A stretch of 64,000 bases of DNA from Ilex aquifolium (lineage: Eukaryota; Streptophyta; Magnoliopsida; Aquifoliales; Aquifoliaceae): positions 16,083,501 through 16,147,500 of the forward strand of contig OX637401.1 of the NCBI GenBank assembly GCA_951799425.1, in the 5' to 3' direction. This document shows, piece after piece, positions 35,240 to 44,535 of the stretch. A program made the translations under genes and the position numbers. Under the pieces are notes generated by a model. The model saw nothing but the letters and a program-made list of their open reading frames with translations. It had not been told where the DNA came from and searched no databases. Position 1 is the first letter of the stretch. Each line of letters opens with the position of its first letter.

Positions 35240-35248
35240 TATAAATAT
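35240..35248 (+). promoter_or_regulatory. TATA box of the plus-strand UGT
   Basis: TATAAATAT, 134 bp before the family-consensus start at 35374. An in-frame ATG also exists at 35305, so the start choice is not certain. Confidence 0.65.
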
Positions 35249-35976
35249 CCAAGGCCTTCCCAACCTCGTACATAGCTCCAAGTGACTTCCATGTTCCAAC
35301 GCCAATGCAAGTTACACAAGCTTTCACAGGGAGCACTCCAACAAACAAACAAGAAACCTTAAGTGCAACCCGAATGGGGAACTGTCGTCTCCTACTCGTT
35401 ACCTTTCCAAATCAAGGTCACATTAATCCATCCTTACAATTGGCTAAGCGCCTCGCCGGAATGGGTATCAAGGTCACCTTCTCAACCAGCATCTCCGCCA
35501 TTCGCCAAATGGCCAAAGCCACTTCAAAACCAGAAGGATTAACCTTCGCCGCCTTCTCCGATGGCCATGACAATGGGTTTTCAGCTAGTGTCGATATGGA
35601 AGCATTCATATGTGATCTGAGGAGATGTAGTTCCAAAGCGGTGGCAGAACTCATCACCGCCGCTGCCGCCGAAGGCAACCCATTTACTCATGTGGTGTAC
35701 ACCACCATTATGCCATGGGTTGGACAAGTGGCGCGTGGACTTCACATTCCGGCCACACTTCTTTGGGCTCAACCAGCAATTATTTTGGATATTTACTACT
35801 ATTACTTCAATGGGTACGCTGATGCCATACGAAACACTAGCAATGATCCCTCATTTTCCGTTGAATTACCAGGGCTGCCACCTCTTGCGAGTTCTGATCT
35901 TCCTTCTTTTTTTCTCCCTTCAAATCCAAACGTATATAATTTTGTACTCCAATTGTTTGAGGAGCATTTAGAGGTA

Positions 35977-36324
35977 TGGTACAGCCGAGCTATGGATGAT
36001 ACTCTTCGCTTTGCCTATCTTGTGTCTACAAAGGATTAAGCAAACAAAAGAATAGAATGGTTTCTTCGAGGGAACCAAGACCTCCAGTACTAACACACAA
36101 GTGTTTAGATAATGATCAACTTATTCCATTTTATTCCTCTCAAAACTCTTAAATAGACTCCAGTACAACGGTTCTTCCCAAAAAATAGGAAGACTTCAAC
36201 AAAATAGGAAGACTTGCAACAACCCAATGACTCACTCAACTGGACTCAAAAATATCAGAAAATATCTGAACAAAAAAACAATAAAAGTCCTAATAACTAG
36301 GAAGATTGTTTCCTGAGCGTAACA
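35977..36324 (-). repeat. 3' LTR of the chromovirus
   Basis: Read on the minus strand, begins TGTTACGCTCAGG and ends GGCTGTACCA. Essentially identical to 40713-41059. Confidence 0.95.
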
Positions 36325-36338
36325 TCTCTTCCCCCTTA
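36325..36338 (-). other. Polypurine tract
   Basis: TAAGGGGGAAGAGA on the minus strand, directly before the 3' LTR. It overlaps the end of the gag-pol frame. Confidence 0.85.
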
Positions 36339-39300
36339 AATTTCGCCCTTGTCCTCAAGGGTGATATCTGGAAACTGCTCTTTGATTAACTCCCAATCTT
36401 CCCAAGTTGCATCAGCAGGGGACAAGCCTTGCCAATGGATCAAAACCTCATGCTTCTTCTTTCGAACTCGGCGATCAAGAACAGCTTGCGGTATTGGAAT
36501 TATTTTCTGTTCATCACTGCTCACCCTTGGCAACTGTAATTGGACACAAATATTGTTTCCAATCTTCTTCTTGAGAAGAGAAACATGGAAAACTGGATGA
36601 ATTCGCGAAGCAGCCGGCAATTCTAACTTGTAAGCAACTGCTCCAATTCTCTGTAGAACCTTGAAGGGACCGTAATACTTGGCAGATAACTTAAAATTCT
36701 TCCTCATGGACACCGAGAGCTGTCTATAAGGCTGCAGTTTCAAATATACCATATCTCCAACTGAAAATTCCCTTTCCTTATGCTTGGAATCATAAATTCG
36801 TTTCATTCTTGATTGTGCTTCTCTGATTTTCTCTCGGATTTCCTTGATAACTACATCCCTATCCATCAACTCTTGTTCCACAGCTGCAACCTTAGCTGTT
36901 CCTGGAATGTAAGCTAAGAGAGAAGGAGGGGACCGCCCATACACCACCTCAAATGGTGTTCTACCAATTGTTGTATGCCAACTGGTATTGTAACAAAATT
37001 CTGCCCAGGTTAGCCATTTAATCCAATTCTTAGGTTGAGAGCTTGTGAAACACCTAAGATACATCTCCAACGTACGATTTACAACTTCACTTTGACCATC
37101 TGTTTGAGGGTGATAACTGGAACTGAAGTTGAAGGCCGTTCCATTTAACTGAAATAACTCTCTCCAAAATGCACTAGTGAATGTTGGGTCCCTATCACAA
37201 ACAATAGAACGGGGCATCCCATGCAATCGAAAAACGTGATCAAAGAAGATTCGAGCAACCCCAATAGCAGTGTATGGATGAGCAATTGCAATGAAATGTG
37301 CATATTTTGATAGCCGGTCTACAACAACAAAGATAGTGGATTTACCATTAGAGAGAGGCAACCCATCAATAAAATCCATGGATATATCCTCCCATACTTG
37401 ACTCGGTATGGGGAGTGGTTGTAGGAGGCCGGCCGGCGCTAGTTGCTCCACTTTATGTCTCTGGCAAGTGTCACAGTTTTGAATGAACTCCTTAATCCTC
37501 TTCCTCATTCCTCTCCAATAAAAGTTCGAACGGATGCGGTGAAAAGTTTTAAGGAATCCTTCATGTGTGCTACTGTGAAATTGCTCTATTATGTCGTTAA
37601 TAAGATAAGACTTTTCTGCAAGATACATCTTATCTTTAAAAAATAAGATATTGTCTTGCAATCTCCAAGGACCCACAGCTTCACCTTCCTTAACCAATTG
37701 CACCAACTGCTGGAGAGAGGAATTTGATAGTGTTTCTTTTTTTATTGCTTCTACCCAATCTGGTATTGGCTGGGAGATAGCACAAGTTTCTCCCAAATTG
37801 TCTCCTTTTTCTTTTCTCCTAGAGAGAGCATCTGCAACCACGTTCTCCTTTCCCCTTTTATACTCCACAACAAAATCGAACCCCATTAATTTGTAGAGCC
37901 ACCTTTGCTGGGCGACTGTGGTTATCTTCTGGGTCCACAGATACTTGAGGCTTTGGTGGTCGGTGCGCACTATAAACTGTCTGCCTAGCAAATAAGGCCT
38001 CCATTTTTGAACTGCTAAAACAAGAGCCAAGATCTCCTTCTCGTAAGTAGATAGTAGCAGATGCTTTCCTTGGAGTGCATGACTATAAAAGGCAATGGGG
38101 CGTTCTTGCAACAAAACAGCCCCAATTCCTGTCCCTGAGGCATCACATTCTACAATAAACGGCTTGGAAAAATCAGGAAGAGCTAAAACCGGTGCTCGTG
38201 TCATGGCCTCCTTGAGTCTTTCAAACGCCTCCTCCGCTGGTGGACTCCATTGGAAGCACTCCTTCTTCAACATCTTCGTGAGAGGACCAGCTATCTTACC
38301 ATAACTTTGAATAAATTTACGATAGTAGCCGGTTAACCCCAAGAATCCACGTAGGGCTTTAGATGTTTGCGGTTTAGGCCAACGAACCATGGCTTCTATT
38401 TTTTCTGAGTCTACAGCCACACCTGCACTTGTAATTACATGGCCTAGGTACTTAACTTCCCTTTGACCAAATTCACATTTTTCTAGCTTTACATACAACT
38501 GGTGAGATTTTAAAATTGAGAATACCAGCTCTAAGTGAGTCACATGCTCAGCCGGAGTTTTGCTATATATCAAGATGTCATCAAAGAAGACTAGAACAAA
38601 TTTCCGTAAGTAATCTTTGAATACCTCATTCATGAGAGATTGAAAGGATGAAGGTGCGTTGGTGAGGCCAAAGGACATTACCAAGAATTCATAGTGACCT
38701 TGGTGAGTCCGAAAAGCAGTCTTCTCCACGTCACTTGAGTGCACCTTGATTTGATAATAACCAATTCGAAGATCCAACTTCGAAAAGAATTGTGCTCCAT
38801 TCAATTCGTCTAAGAGCTCATCAATTACAGGAATCGAGAATTTATCTTTGATTGTAATCCGATTCAAGGCTCTGTAGTCCACACACATTCGCCAAGAACC
38901 GTCATGTTTCTTTACCAAGATAACAGGAGAAGAATAAGGACTGTTACTTGGTCGAATCACACCCGAAGAAAGCATATCAGTCACCAATTTTTCTATTTCT
39001 GTTTTCTGGAAGTGGGGGTATCGATACGGCTTGACAGAGACTGGTCCTTGACCAGGTTGCAGTGGAATTTTATGATCTTGCGTACGACTGGGAGGAAGGC
39101 CTTTGGGTTTTGCCAACACGTCCTTATACTTGTTAAGGAGTTGCTGCACTTGTATAGGCATAAGAGAACGAACGGGCTGTGCTTGCGAGACTCGCATAGT
39201 GTACAATTGTAGCAAGACTCCTTCCTTCTTTTTCCTAGCTGCACGTTGCAATTGAGGGTTGCTAACAACCTTATTTTTTGAAATTGATAAACCTTGTAAC

Positions 39301-40691
39301 GCCACTTCTCTTCCTTCCACATTAAACTTCATCTGTAGTTTGGAAAAATCCCACACAATAGGTCCCAGTGTACTCAGCCACTGAGTTCCTAAAACAACAT
39401 CATAGCCTTCAAGTGGTAATAAGTAAAAATCTACAAATATAGATACTCCTTGTAGATTTAATTTAGTGTGAGCACATTTACCTGGGCTACTTAACTTCTC
39501 ACCTGAAGCCACCATCACCTCCAATCGACCATTTGAAATTGGCTGCAATCCCACCTTTTTGGCCAACCGTTCACACACAAAATTGTGAGTGCTTCCAGAA
39601 TCAATAAGCACGGTGACTACCTTGTGTCCAAGATTTCCCATAACTCGCATAGTTTCTGGTATGCGAGTTCCAGCAATGGCATGTAAGGATATCTCAGGCA
39701 TCTCATCAATTTGCTCATTTGCATTGCCATCAATTTCCATTTCCACGTCTTCATCACTATCCTCTAGGCTTGCCTGAATTAGAAACAATTTCTTACACCG
39801 ATGTCCTGGGCCAAATTTTTCATTGCATCTAAAGCAAAGCCCTTTTCTCTTTCTCTCATTTAGCTCTTCAGTAGTCATCCTCCTAACTGGCACTGTGGAT
39901 GGGCTTGTAATGGTTGTATTTCGAGATTGAGAGCCTGCCCTTGGAATGGACGGAGCTGCCTTTTGACGGGAGAGATCTCTGGCTTCATACAAACGAGCCA
40001 GCCCAATGGCAGAGGATAAACTAGTGGGTCTATTGGCTTGAACATCAATGCGAATTGTATCACGTAGACCACTAATGAAGCAGCTCACCTGCCGTGCTTG
40101 TGGGAAGGACCCAACCTTGGCAAGTAATTTTTCAAACCTGGTTTGATACTCTTGTACAGTCCCAGTTTGCTGCAATTTGGTGAGTTCTCCAAAAAAATCG
40201 AAGAACTGATTAGGACCATATCGAGAGTGAAGACCTTCAGTAAAGTCATCCCAAGAGATTAAAACCATCTCTTGTTTCAGTAATTGATACCATAATTGTG
40301 CATCACCTTCAAGGTGGAAGGATGCCAAAGACACACGATCAGCAGTCGGGGTCTGGTGAATTTGGAAGAATTGTTCGGCCCTGCATAGCCAGCTGGTTGG
40401 GTCTTCTCTGCCGTCGAAACGGGGAAAATCCAACTTCACTGGTTTGGGGATGTTGGAGTTGATAGAGTTAACATGGTGGAATCCAGTGCTGGGACGTCCT
40501 CCTTGACTTCGCACAGAAGCTGCAGAGTTTTCAGCAGCCTCATTCGCAGATGGATTAACAGATGGACTAGCTATCTGATCCACACGAGCATTGAGTTTGT
40601 CAAACATCTCAGTTATTTGAGTCATGATGTCCTTCTGGCCTGTTGAAAGAGACTCCATCGTCTTCTCTATTTGCTCCACTCGTTGGTCCAT
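36336..40691 (-). CDS. Chromovirus gag-pol polyprotein (1451 aa)
   Basis: Retroelement polyprotein. Order of parts: gag capsid region, a CCHC-like knuckle (CFRCNEKFGPGHRC), aspartic protease (DSGSTHNF), reverse transcriptase with VFFDDILIYS, RNase H (ECDASGTGIGAVL and RTDHQSLKYL), integrase with its zinc finger (CDTCQRHK) and core (DFIDGLPLSNG), a GPY/F-type segment (YYGPFKVLQRIG), and a C-terminal chromodomain (VLIHWQGLSPADATWE). Chromodomains direct integration to particular chromatin. The start at 40691 (MDQRVEQIEK) is preferred because the frame further upstream lies inside the 5' LTR. Gag and pol share one frame, as in several chromovirus lineages. Confidence 0.92.
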   Translation of the reverse strand: MDQRVEQIEKTMESLSTGQKDIMTQITEMFDKLNARVDQIASPSVNPSANEAAENSAASVRSQGGRPSTGFHHVNSINSNIPKPVKLDFPRFDGREDPTSWLCRAEQFFQIHQTPTADRVSLASFHLEGDAQLWYQLLKQEMVLISWDDFTEGLHSRYGPNQFFDFFGELTKLQQTGTVQEYQTRFEKLLAKVGSFPQARQVSCFISGLRDTIRIDVQANRPTSLSSAIGLARLYEARDLSRQKAAPSIPRAGSQSRNTTITSPSTVPVRRMTTEELNERKRKGLCFRCNEKFGPGHRCKKLFLIQASLEDSDEDVEMEIDGNANEQIDEMPEISLHAIAGTRIPETMRVMGNLGHKVVTVLIDSGSTHNFVCERLAKKVGLQPISNGRLEVMVASGEKLSSPGKCAHTKLNLQGVSIFVDFYLLPLEGYDVVLGTQWLSTLGPIVWDFSKLQMKFNVEGREVALQGLSISKNKVVSNPQLQRAARKKKEGVLLQLYTMRVSQAQPVRSLMPIQVQQLLNKYKDVLAKPKGLPPSRTQDHKIPLQPGQGPVSVKPYRYPHFQKTEIEKLVTDMLSSGVIRPSNSPYSSPVILVKKHDGSWRMCVDYRALNRITIKDKFSIPVIDELLDELNGAQFFSKLDLRIGYYQIKVHSSDVEKTAFRTHQGHYEFLVMSFGLTNAPSSFQSLMNEVFKDYLRKFVLVFFDDILIYSKTPAEHVTHLELVFSILKSHQLYVKLEKCEFGQREVKYLGHVITSAGVAVDSEKIEAMVRWPKPQTSKALRGFLGLTGYYRKFIQSYGKIAGPLTKMLKKECFQWSPPAEEAFERLKEAMTRAPVLALPDFSKPFIVECDASGTGIGAVLLQERPIAFYSHALQGKHLLLSTYEKEILALVLAVQKWRPYLLGRQFIVRTDHQSLKYLWTQKITTVAQQRWLYKLMGFDFVVEYKRGKENVVADALSRRKEKGDNLGETCAISQPIPDWVEAIKKETLSNSSLQQLVQLVKEGEAVGPWRLQDNILFFKDKMYLAEKSYLINDIIEQFHSSTHEGFLKTFHRIRSNFYWRGMRKRIKEFIQNCDTCQRHKVEQLAPAGLLQPLPIPSQVWEDISMDFIDGLPLSNGKSTIFVVVDRLSKYAHFIAIAHPYTAIGVARIFFDHVFRLHGMPRSIVCDRDPTFTSAFWRELFQLNGTAFNFSSSYHPQTDGQSEVVNRTLEMYLRCFTSSQPKNWIKWLTWAEFCYNTSWHTTIGRTPFEVVYGRSPPSLLAYIPGTAKVAAVEQELMDRDVVIKEIREKIREAQSRMKRIYDSKHKEREFSVGDMVYLKLQPYRQLSVSMRKNFKLSAKYYGPFKVLQRIGAVAYKLELPAASRIHPVFHVSLLKKKIGNNICVQLQLPRVSSDEQKIIPIPQAVLDRRVRKKKHEVLIHWQGLSPADATWEDWELIKEQFPDITLEDKGEI

Positions 40692-40697
40692 TGCCAG

Positions 40698-40709
40698 GCT
40701 CTGATACCA
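40698..40709 (-). other. Primer binding site, initiator tRNA-Met type
   Basis: TGGTATCAGAGC on the minus strand, three bases inside the 5' LTR. This is the classic complement of the initiator tRNA-Met 3' end. Confidence 0.92.
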
Positions 40710-40712
40710 CTT

Positions 40713-41059
40713 TGGTACAGCCGAGCTATGGATGATACTCTTCGCTTTGCCTATCTTGTGTCTACAAAGGATTAAGCAAACAAAGAATAGAATGGTTTCT
40801 TCGAGGGAACCAAGACCTCCAGTACTAACACACAAGTGTTTAGATAATGATCAACTTATTCCATTTTATTCCTCTCAAAACTCTTAAATAGACTCCAGTA
40901 CAACGGTTCTTCCCAAAAAATAGGAAGACTTCAACAAAATAGGAAGACTTGCAACAACCCAATGACTCACTCAACTGGACTCAAAAATATCAGAAAATAT
41001 CTGAACAAAAAAACAATAAAAGTCCTAATAACTAGGAAGATTGTTTCCTGAGCGTAACA
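40713..41059 (-). repeat. 5' LTR of the chromovirus
   Basis: 347 bp, near-identical to 35977-36324. Ends TGTTACG...GTACCA in element orientation. Confidence 0.95.
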
Positions 41060-41853
41060 AGGTACTTGTTGAAGAAACAAACCCAAAAGTACTCGTAAAC
41101 AGCTTTGATGCCTTGGAATCTGAGAGCTATTGAGAAGTTTAAATTCAAGGCAATAGGACCATTAATCCCATCAGCTTTCTTGGATGGAAAAGACCCATCA
41201 GACACTTCCTTCGGTGGCGATCTCTTCCAAAAATCAAGAGATTATGTTGAATGGTTGAACTCAAAACCCAAATCATCTGTGGTTTATGTATCGTTTGGAA
41301 GCTTATCCGTGCTCTCAAAGCAACAAATGGAAGAGATTGCAAGCGCGTTGCGAGAAAGTCATCAACCATTTTTGTGGGTGACTAGAGGAACTGGTAATGA
41401 TGGAAAAGGAGAAGAAAAGTTGAGTCACATCGAAGAATTAGAAGAAGAGGGGATGATAGTGCCGTGGTGCTCTCAAGTGGAAGTTCTTTCACACCCATCG
41501 GTGGGGTGTTTCGTGACACATTGTGGGTGGAATTCTACGGTGGAGAGCTTGGTTTCGGGTATGCCGGTGGTGGCGTTTCCGCAGTGGACCGATGAAATGA
41601 CCAATGCCAAGCATATTGAAGATGTTTGGAAGACGGGGGTGAGGGTGGCGGCGACTGGAGGTGTAGTCGGAAGGGGTGAGATAAAGAAATGCATAGAGCT
41701 AGTGATGGGAGGTGGAGATAGAGGCAAAGAGATGAGAGAGAAGGCTAAGAAATGGAAGGATTTGGCGAGGGAAGCTGTGAAAGAAGGTGGATCCTCGGAC
41801 ATAAATCTGAGAGCATTTGTGGACCAGATTGAGTGTGCTGGTCATTAAAATTG

Positions 41854-42868
41854 GGGAGAATTATACCTAGACCCCTGAGGTTTGTCACTTAATCACTCAG
41901 ACCCCCTGATATTTAAAATATTACACACAGACCCCCTGAGGTTTATGCGCGCATAACACTTAGACCCCTGCTGTAAATATATCCGTTAATAAATTATACT
42001 TAGACCCCCTGAAGTTTGTAGGTATATAATACTTAGACCCTTTAAGTTTAAAATATTATACTTAAACCAAAAATATTCCAATTAAAGATAAAATATCAAA
42101 TATTTTAAATTTTACAACCAAAATTCATGATCTATTGTATCATTTATTGAAATAAAATCAAAAATAAAAATTCAAATTTTTTCTTAAAAATCGTAATTAG
42201 TATACAATTATATTGTCTATTGGAATTTAATTTGGTCGTTTAAATGACCAAATTAAAATACCAAACTACCACAATTAAAGCTAAAAGATATTGTGTCAAT
42301 TACAGTTTGACTCATTGTTTAATTTTTTAATTTTATTCTAATAGATAGTATAATTATATACTAACTATGATTTTTTTTTTAAAAATTAGACTTTTATTTT
42401 TGATTTTATTTCAATAAATGACATAATAGAACATGAATTTTGGATGTAAAATTTATGTTCTATTATAAATGACTTAAACTCCTTATTTGATTTTTTAGTT
42501 TTATTCCAATAGATAATATAATTGTATATTAATTACGATTTTTTAAGAAAAAAATAAATTTTTAATTTTAATTTTATTTTAATAAATGATACAATAGAAC
42601 TTGAATTTTGATTGTAAAATTTAAAATATTTGATCTTTGATTGGGGCATTTTTGGTCTAAGTATAATATTTTAAATTAAGAGGTCTAAGTATTATATACT
42701 TTTAAACTTCAGGGGGTCTAAGTATAATTTATTAATAGATATATTTACAGCAGTGGTCTAAGTGTTACGCGCGTACAAACCTCAGGGGGTCTGTATGTAA
42801 TATTTTAAATATCAAGGGGTCTAAGTGATTAAGTGACAAACCTCAGGGGGTGTGGGTGTAATTCTCCC
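41854..42868. mobile_element. MULE-like foldback element, member 2, abutting the UGT stop codon
   Basis: Exact 9-bp duplication TTAAAATTG at 41845-41853 and 42869-42877. Inverted ends GGGAGAATTATACCTAGACC and GTGTGGGTGTAATTCTCCC extend through most of the element, with repeated text of the AGACCCCCTGAGGTTTGT type. The left duplication contains the TAA of the UGT frame (41846-41848). No ORF. Related to 32119-33040 and to the half at 50735-51048. Confidence 0.93.
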
Positions 42869-42877
42869 TTAAAATTG

Positions 42878-44535
42878 TTATCCATATGCCACATTCCTAA
42901 GTATGTCTTTTGTTTATTATTTTTAAGGGATATTATGCTAGTAATTTTTTTTTTATTTTGATTGCAGGACAAAGTAAAAGGGTTTGATTAGACCGGAAGT
43001 CCCCACCAAGACAAAAAACATAACAGTTGTCACTGGGCTGAAAAAAAACCTCGAGAGGAGGTTAAAGGTCATTGTATATATAGTAATTTCAAGAGTTTAT
43101 AACTCATGGACCTATGAAGATATAAATGAATATGTATAATCAAGCTAAAATAAAAATACAAATAAATGTAAAATTATTGTGATATAAATTAGATAAATAA
43201 TAAAGGCTACTTTATTTTTATTAAAATACTCCAACAATATGTGTATCACAACTATCAGATTAGTTTCCAATAAAATTATTGACCGTTTCTTAAAAAAAAA
43301 AAAAAAGACGGGGTCGCAAGATCATTAACGAAATATTCAGTACCATTGTTAACTTATAATTTGGTCATATATGGGATTGTCCATGGGTCGGGTTGGCTCA
43401 CAGGACCTATTACCCAATTCAAAATTCAATAGACCCGATAGTTGGTCAACCCGAATTTGAGCCGAATTCCCTACTATTCTACATAATATGCAATCTAAAT
43501 GTAATAAATATTTCTCACCACTTTGTATTCTCCCAAGCAATCTAAATGTTATTTTCGATTTATTATTCATTATTTACTCTGTATTATTCATTATTTACTC
43601 TGTATTATTCATTATTCATTACTTTTTGAATTAAACATCTCTATATTATTTATTACTAAGGGTAACTCATGCTTGAAAGAACAATGCAATGTAAACCAAC
43701 CGGTTAATTTAGAAAAAAATTTACTTTTATTTGCTTTAATTAAAAAAATCGAAATCAATATAGACATGTTGACATTTTTTAGGGATTATTTCAGCAGAGA
43801 TTGATATAACAATAGGAACCCAAGAAATTTGTAACCTGTCTACAAAATTCAGAGTATCTTGAATCCACAATACAACCAAACCTAAAATTCACGGTTCACA
43901 ATCATATATAATAATAATCAAAGTTCACAATCAAAATTTTCCCAAAAATCACCATTCCAAACCTAACTACCAAAACAACCATCAATTCCAATTAAAATAA
44001 ATCAATCACACAACACGTGTTTAGTTCACTTTACTAAACTCGGTTCACACAACAGACACGTTAAGAGAAAACTAAGGCAGACAACCAGTGCCTGAAGGCA
44101 CTTTGTAACCCACTGAAATTCAATTAATTTGATATAGGACATCTCTCTATTTCATTTAATTAAAGGAAGTAAAACCAATGTAGTAAATTTTTTGTGTGGG
44201 TCACATAAATCAATCAATCTAGTAATAACCCAATATTTTTTCAATATTTCGACATGGTTTCCTTTGAAAGTATGAGATTATATGAATATGAACATGTATA
44301 TAGTACTGAAAAACGAACGAAACAATCCCACAAAATCAGCGATCCATACCCAACAACAAAAACAACGAGCAATTTCACATCAAGCCAAATATATCTCCTT
44401 AAACGTGAAATTAGTTCACCACACTAAACACAGAATAAACAAAAACTCACGCAAATCCGGTTAAGTTGATATAAGTTATTATTTATCTATATCTATATCT
44501 ATCTATCTATACTACATATAAAATCTATATCTATA
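42878..44535. other. Gene-free AT-rich spacer
   Basis: No recognisable gene. Contains a direct repeat of TATTATTCATTATTTACTC (43561-43620) and TATATC-type microsatellite at 44480-44545. Confidence 0.5.

Larger units (their letters stand above)
35977..41059 (-). mobile_element. Ty3/gypsy chromovirus (Reina-like), looks whole and young
   Basis: 5083-bp element on the minus strand with two LTRs (348 and 347 bp), flanked by AGGTA at 35972-35976 and 41060-41064. It has a tRNA-iMet-type primer binding site, a polypurine tract next to the 3' LTR and one long gag-pol frame. By eye the LTRs differ by a single 1-base length change, so the insertion is very recent. Small size, short LTRs and a C-terminal chromodomain suggest the Reina lineage. 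It lies antisense to the interrupted UGT. Confidence 0.93.
35374..41848 (+). pseudogene. UGT75-like gene split by an LTR retrotransposon
   Basis: Two host segments: 35374-35976 (201 codons, MGNCRLLL, FPNQGHINP with His16, VVYTTIMPW) and 41065-41848 (rest of the C-terminal domain, PSPG from WCSQVEVLSHP through THCGWNS to FPQWTDE, stop at 41846). The retrotransposon at 35977-41059 separates them with a 5-bp duplication of AGGTA. Independently, about 8 bp are missing after FDALESE relative to the complete copy, which shifts the frame to a stop shortly after the insertion. The gene may therefore have been dead before the insertion, or the deletion came later. PSPG position 44 is Glu here rather than Gln. 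It is in opposite orientation to the other copies. Confidence 0.9.

Noticed and set aside
40698-40709. tRNA-Met-like sequence
   Set aside because: Only 12 bases match; it is the retroelement primer binding site and not a tRNA gene.
40692-40835. N-terminal extension of the gag-pol frame
   Set aside because: It lies within the primer binding site region and the 5' LTR; MDQRVEQ at 40691 is the sensible start.
43561-43620. Short regular repeats considered as a CRISPR-like array
   Set aside because: Units are adjacent with no spacers, in a plant genome; simple tandem duplication.
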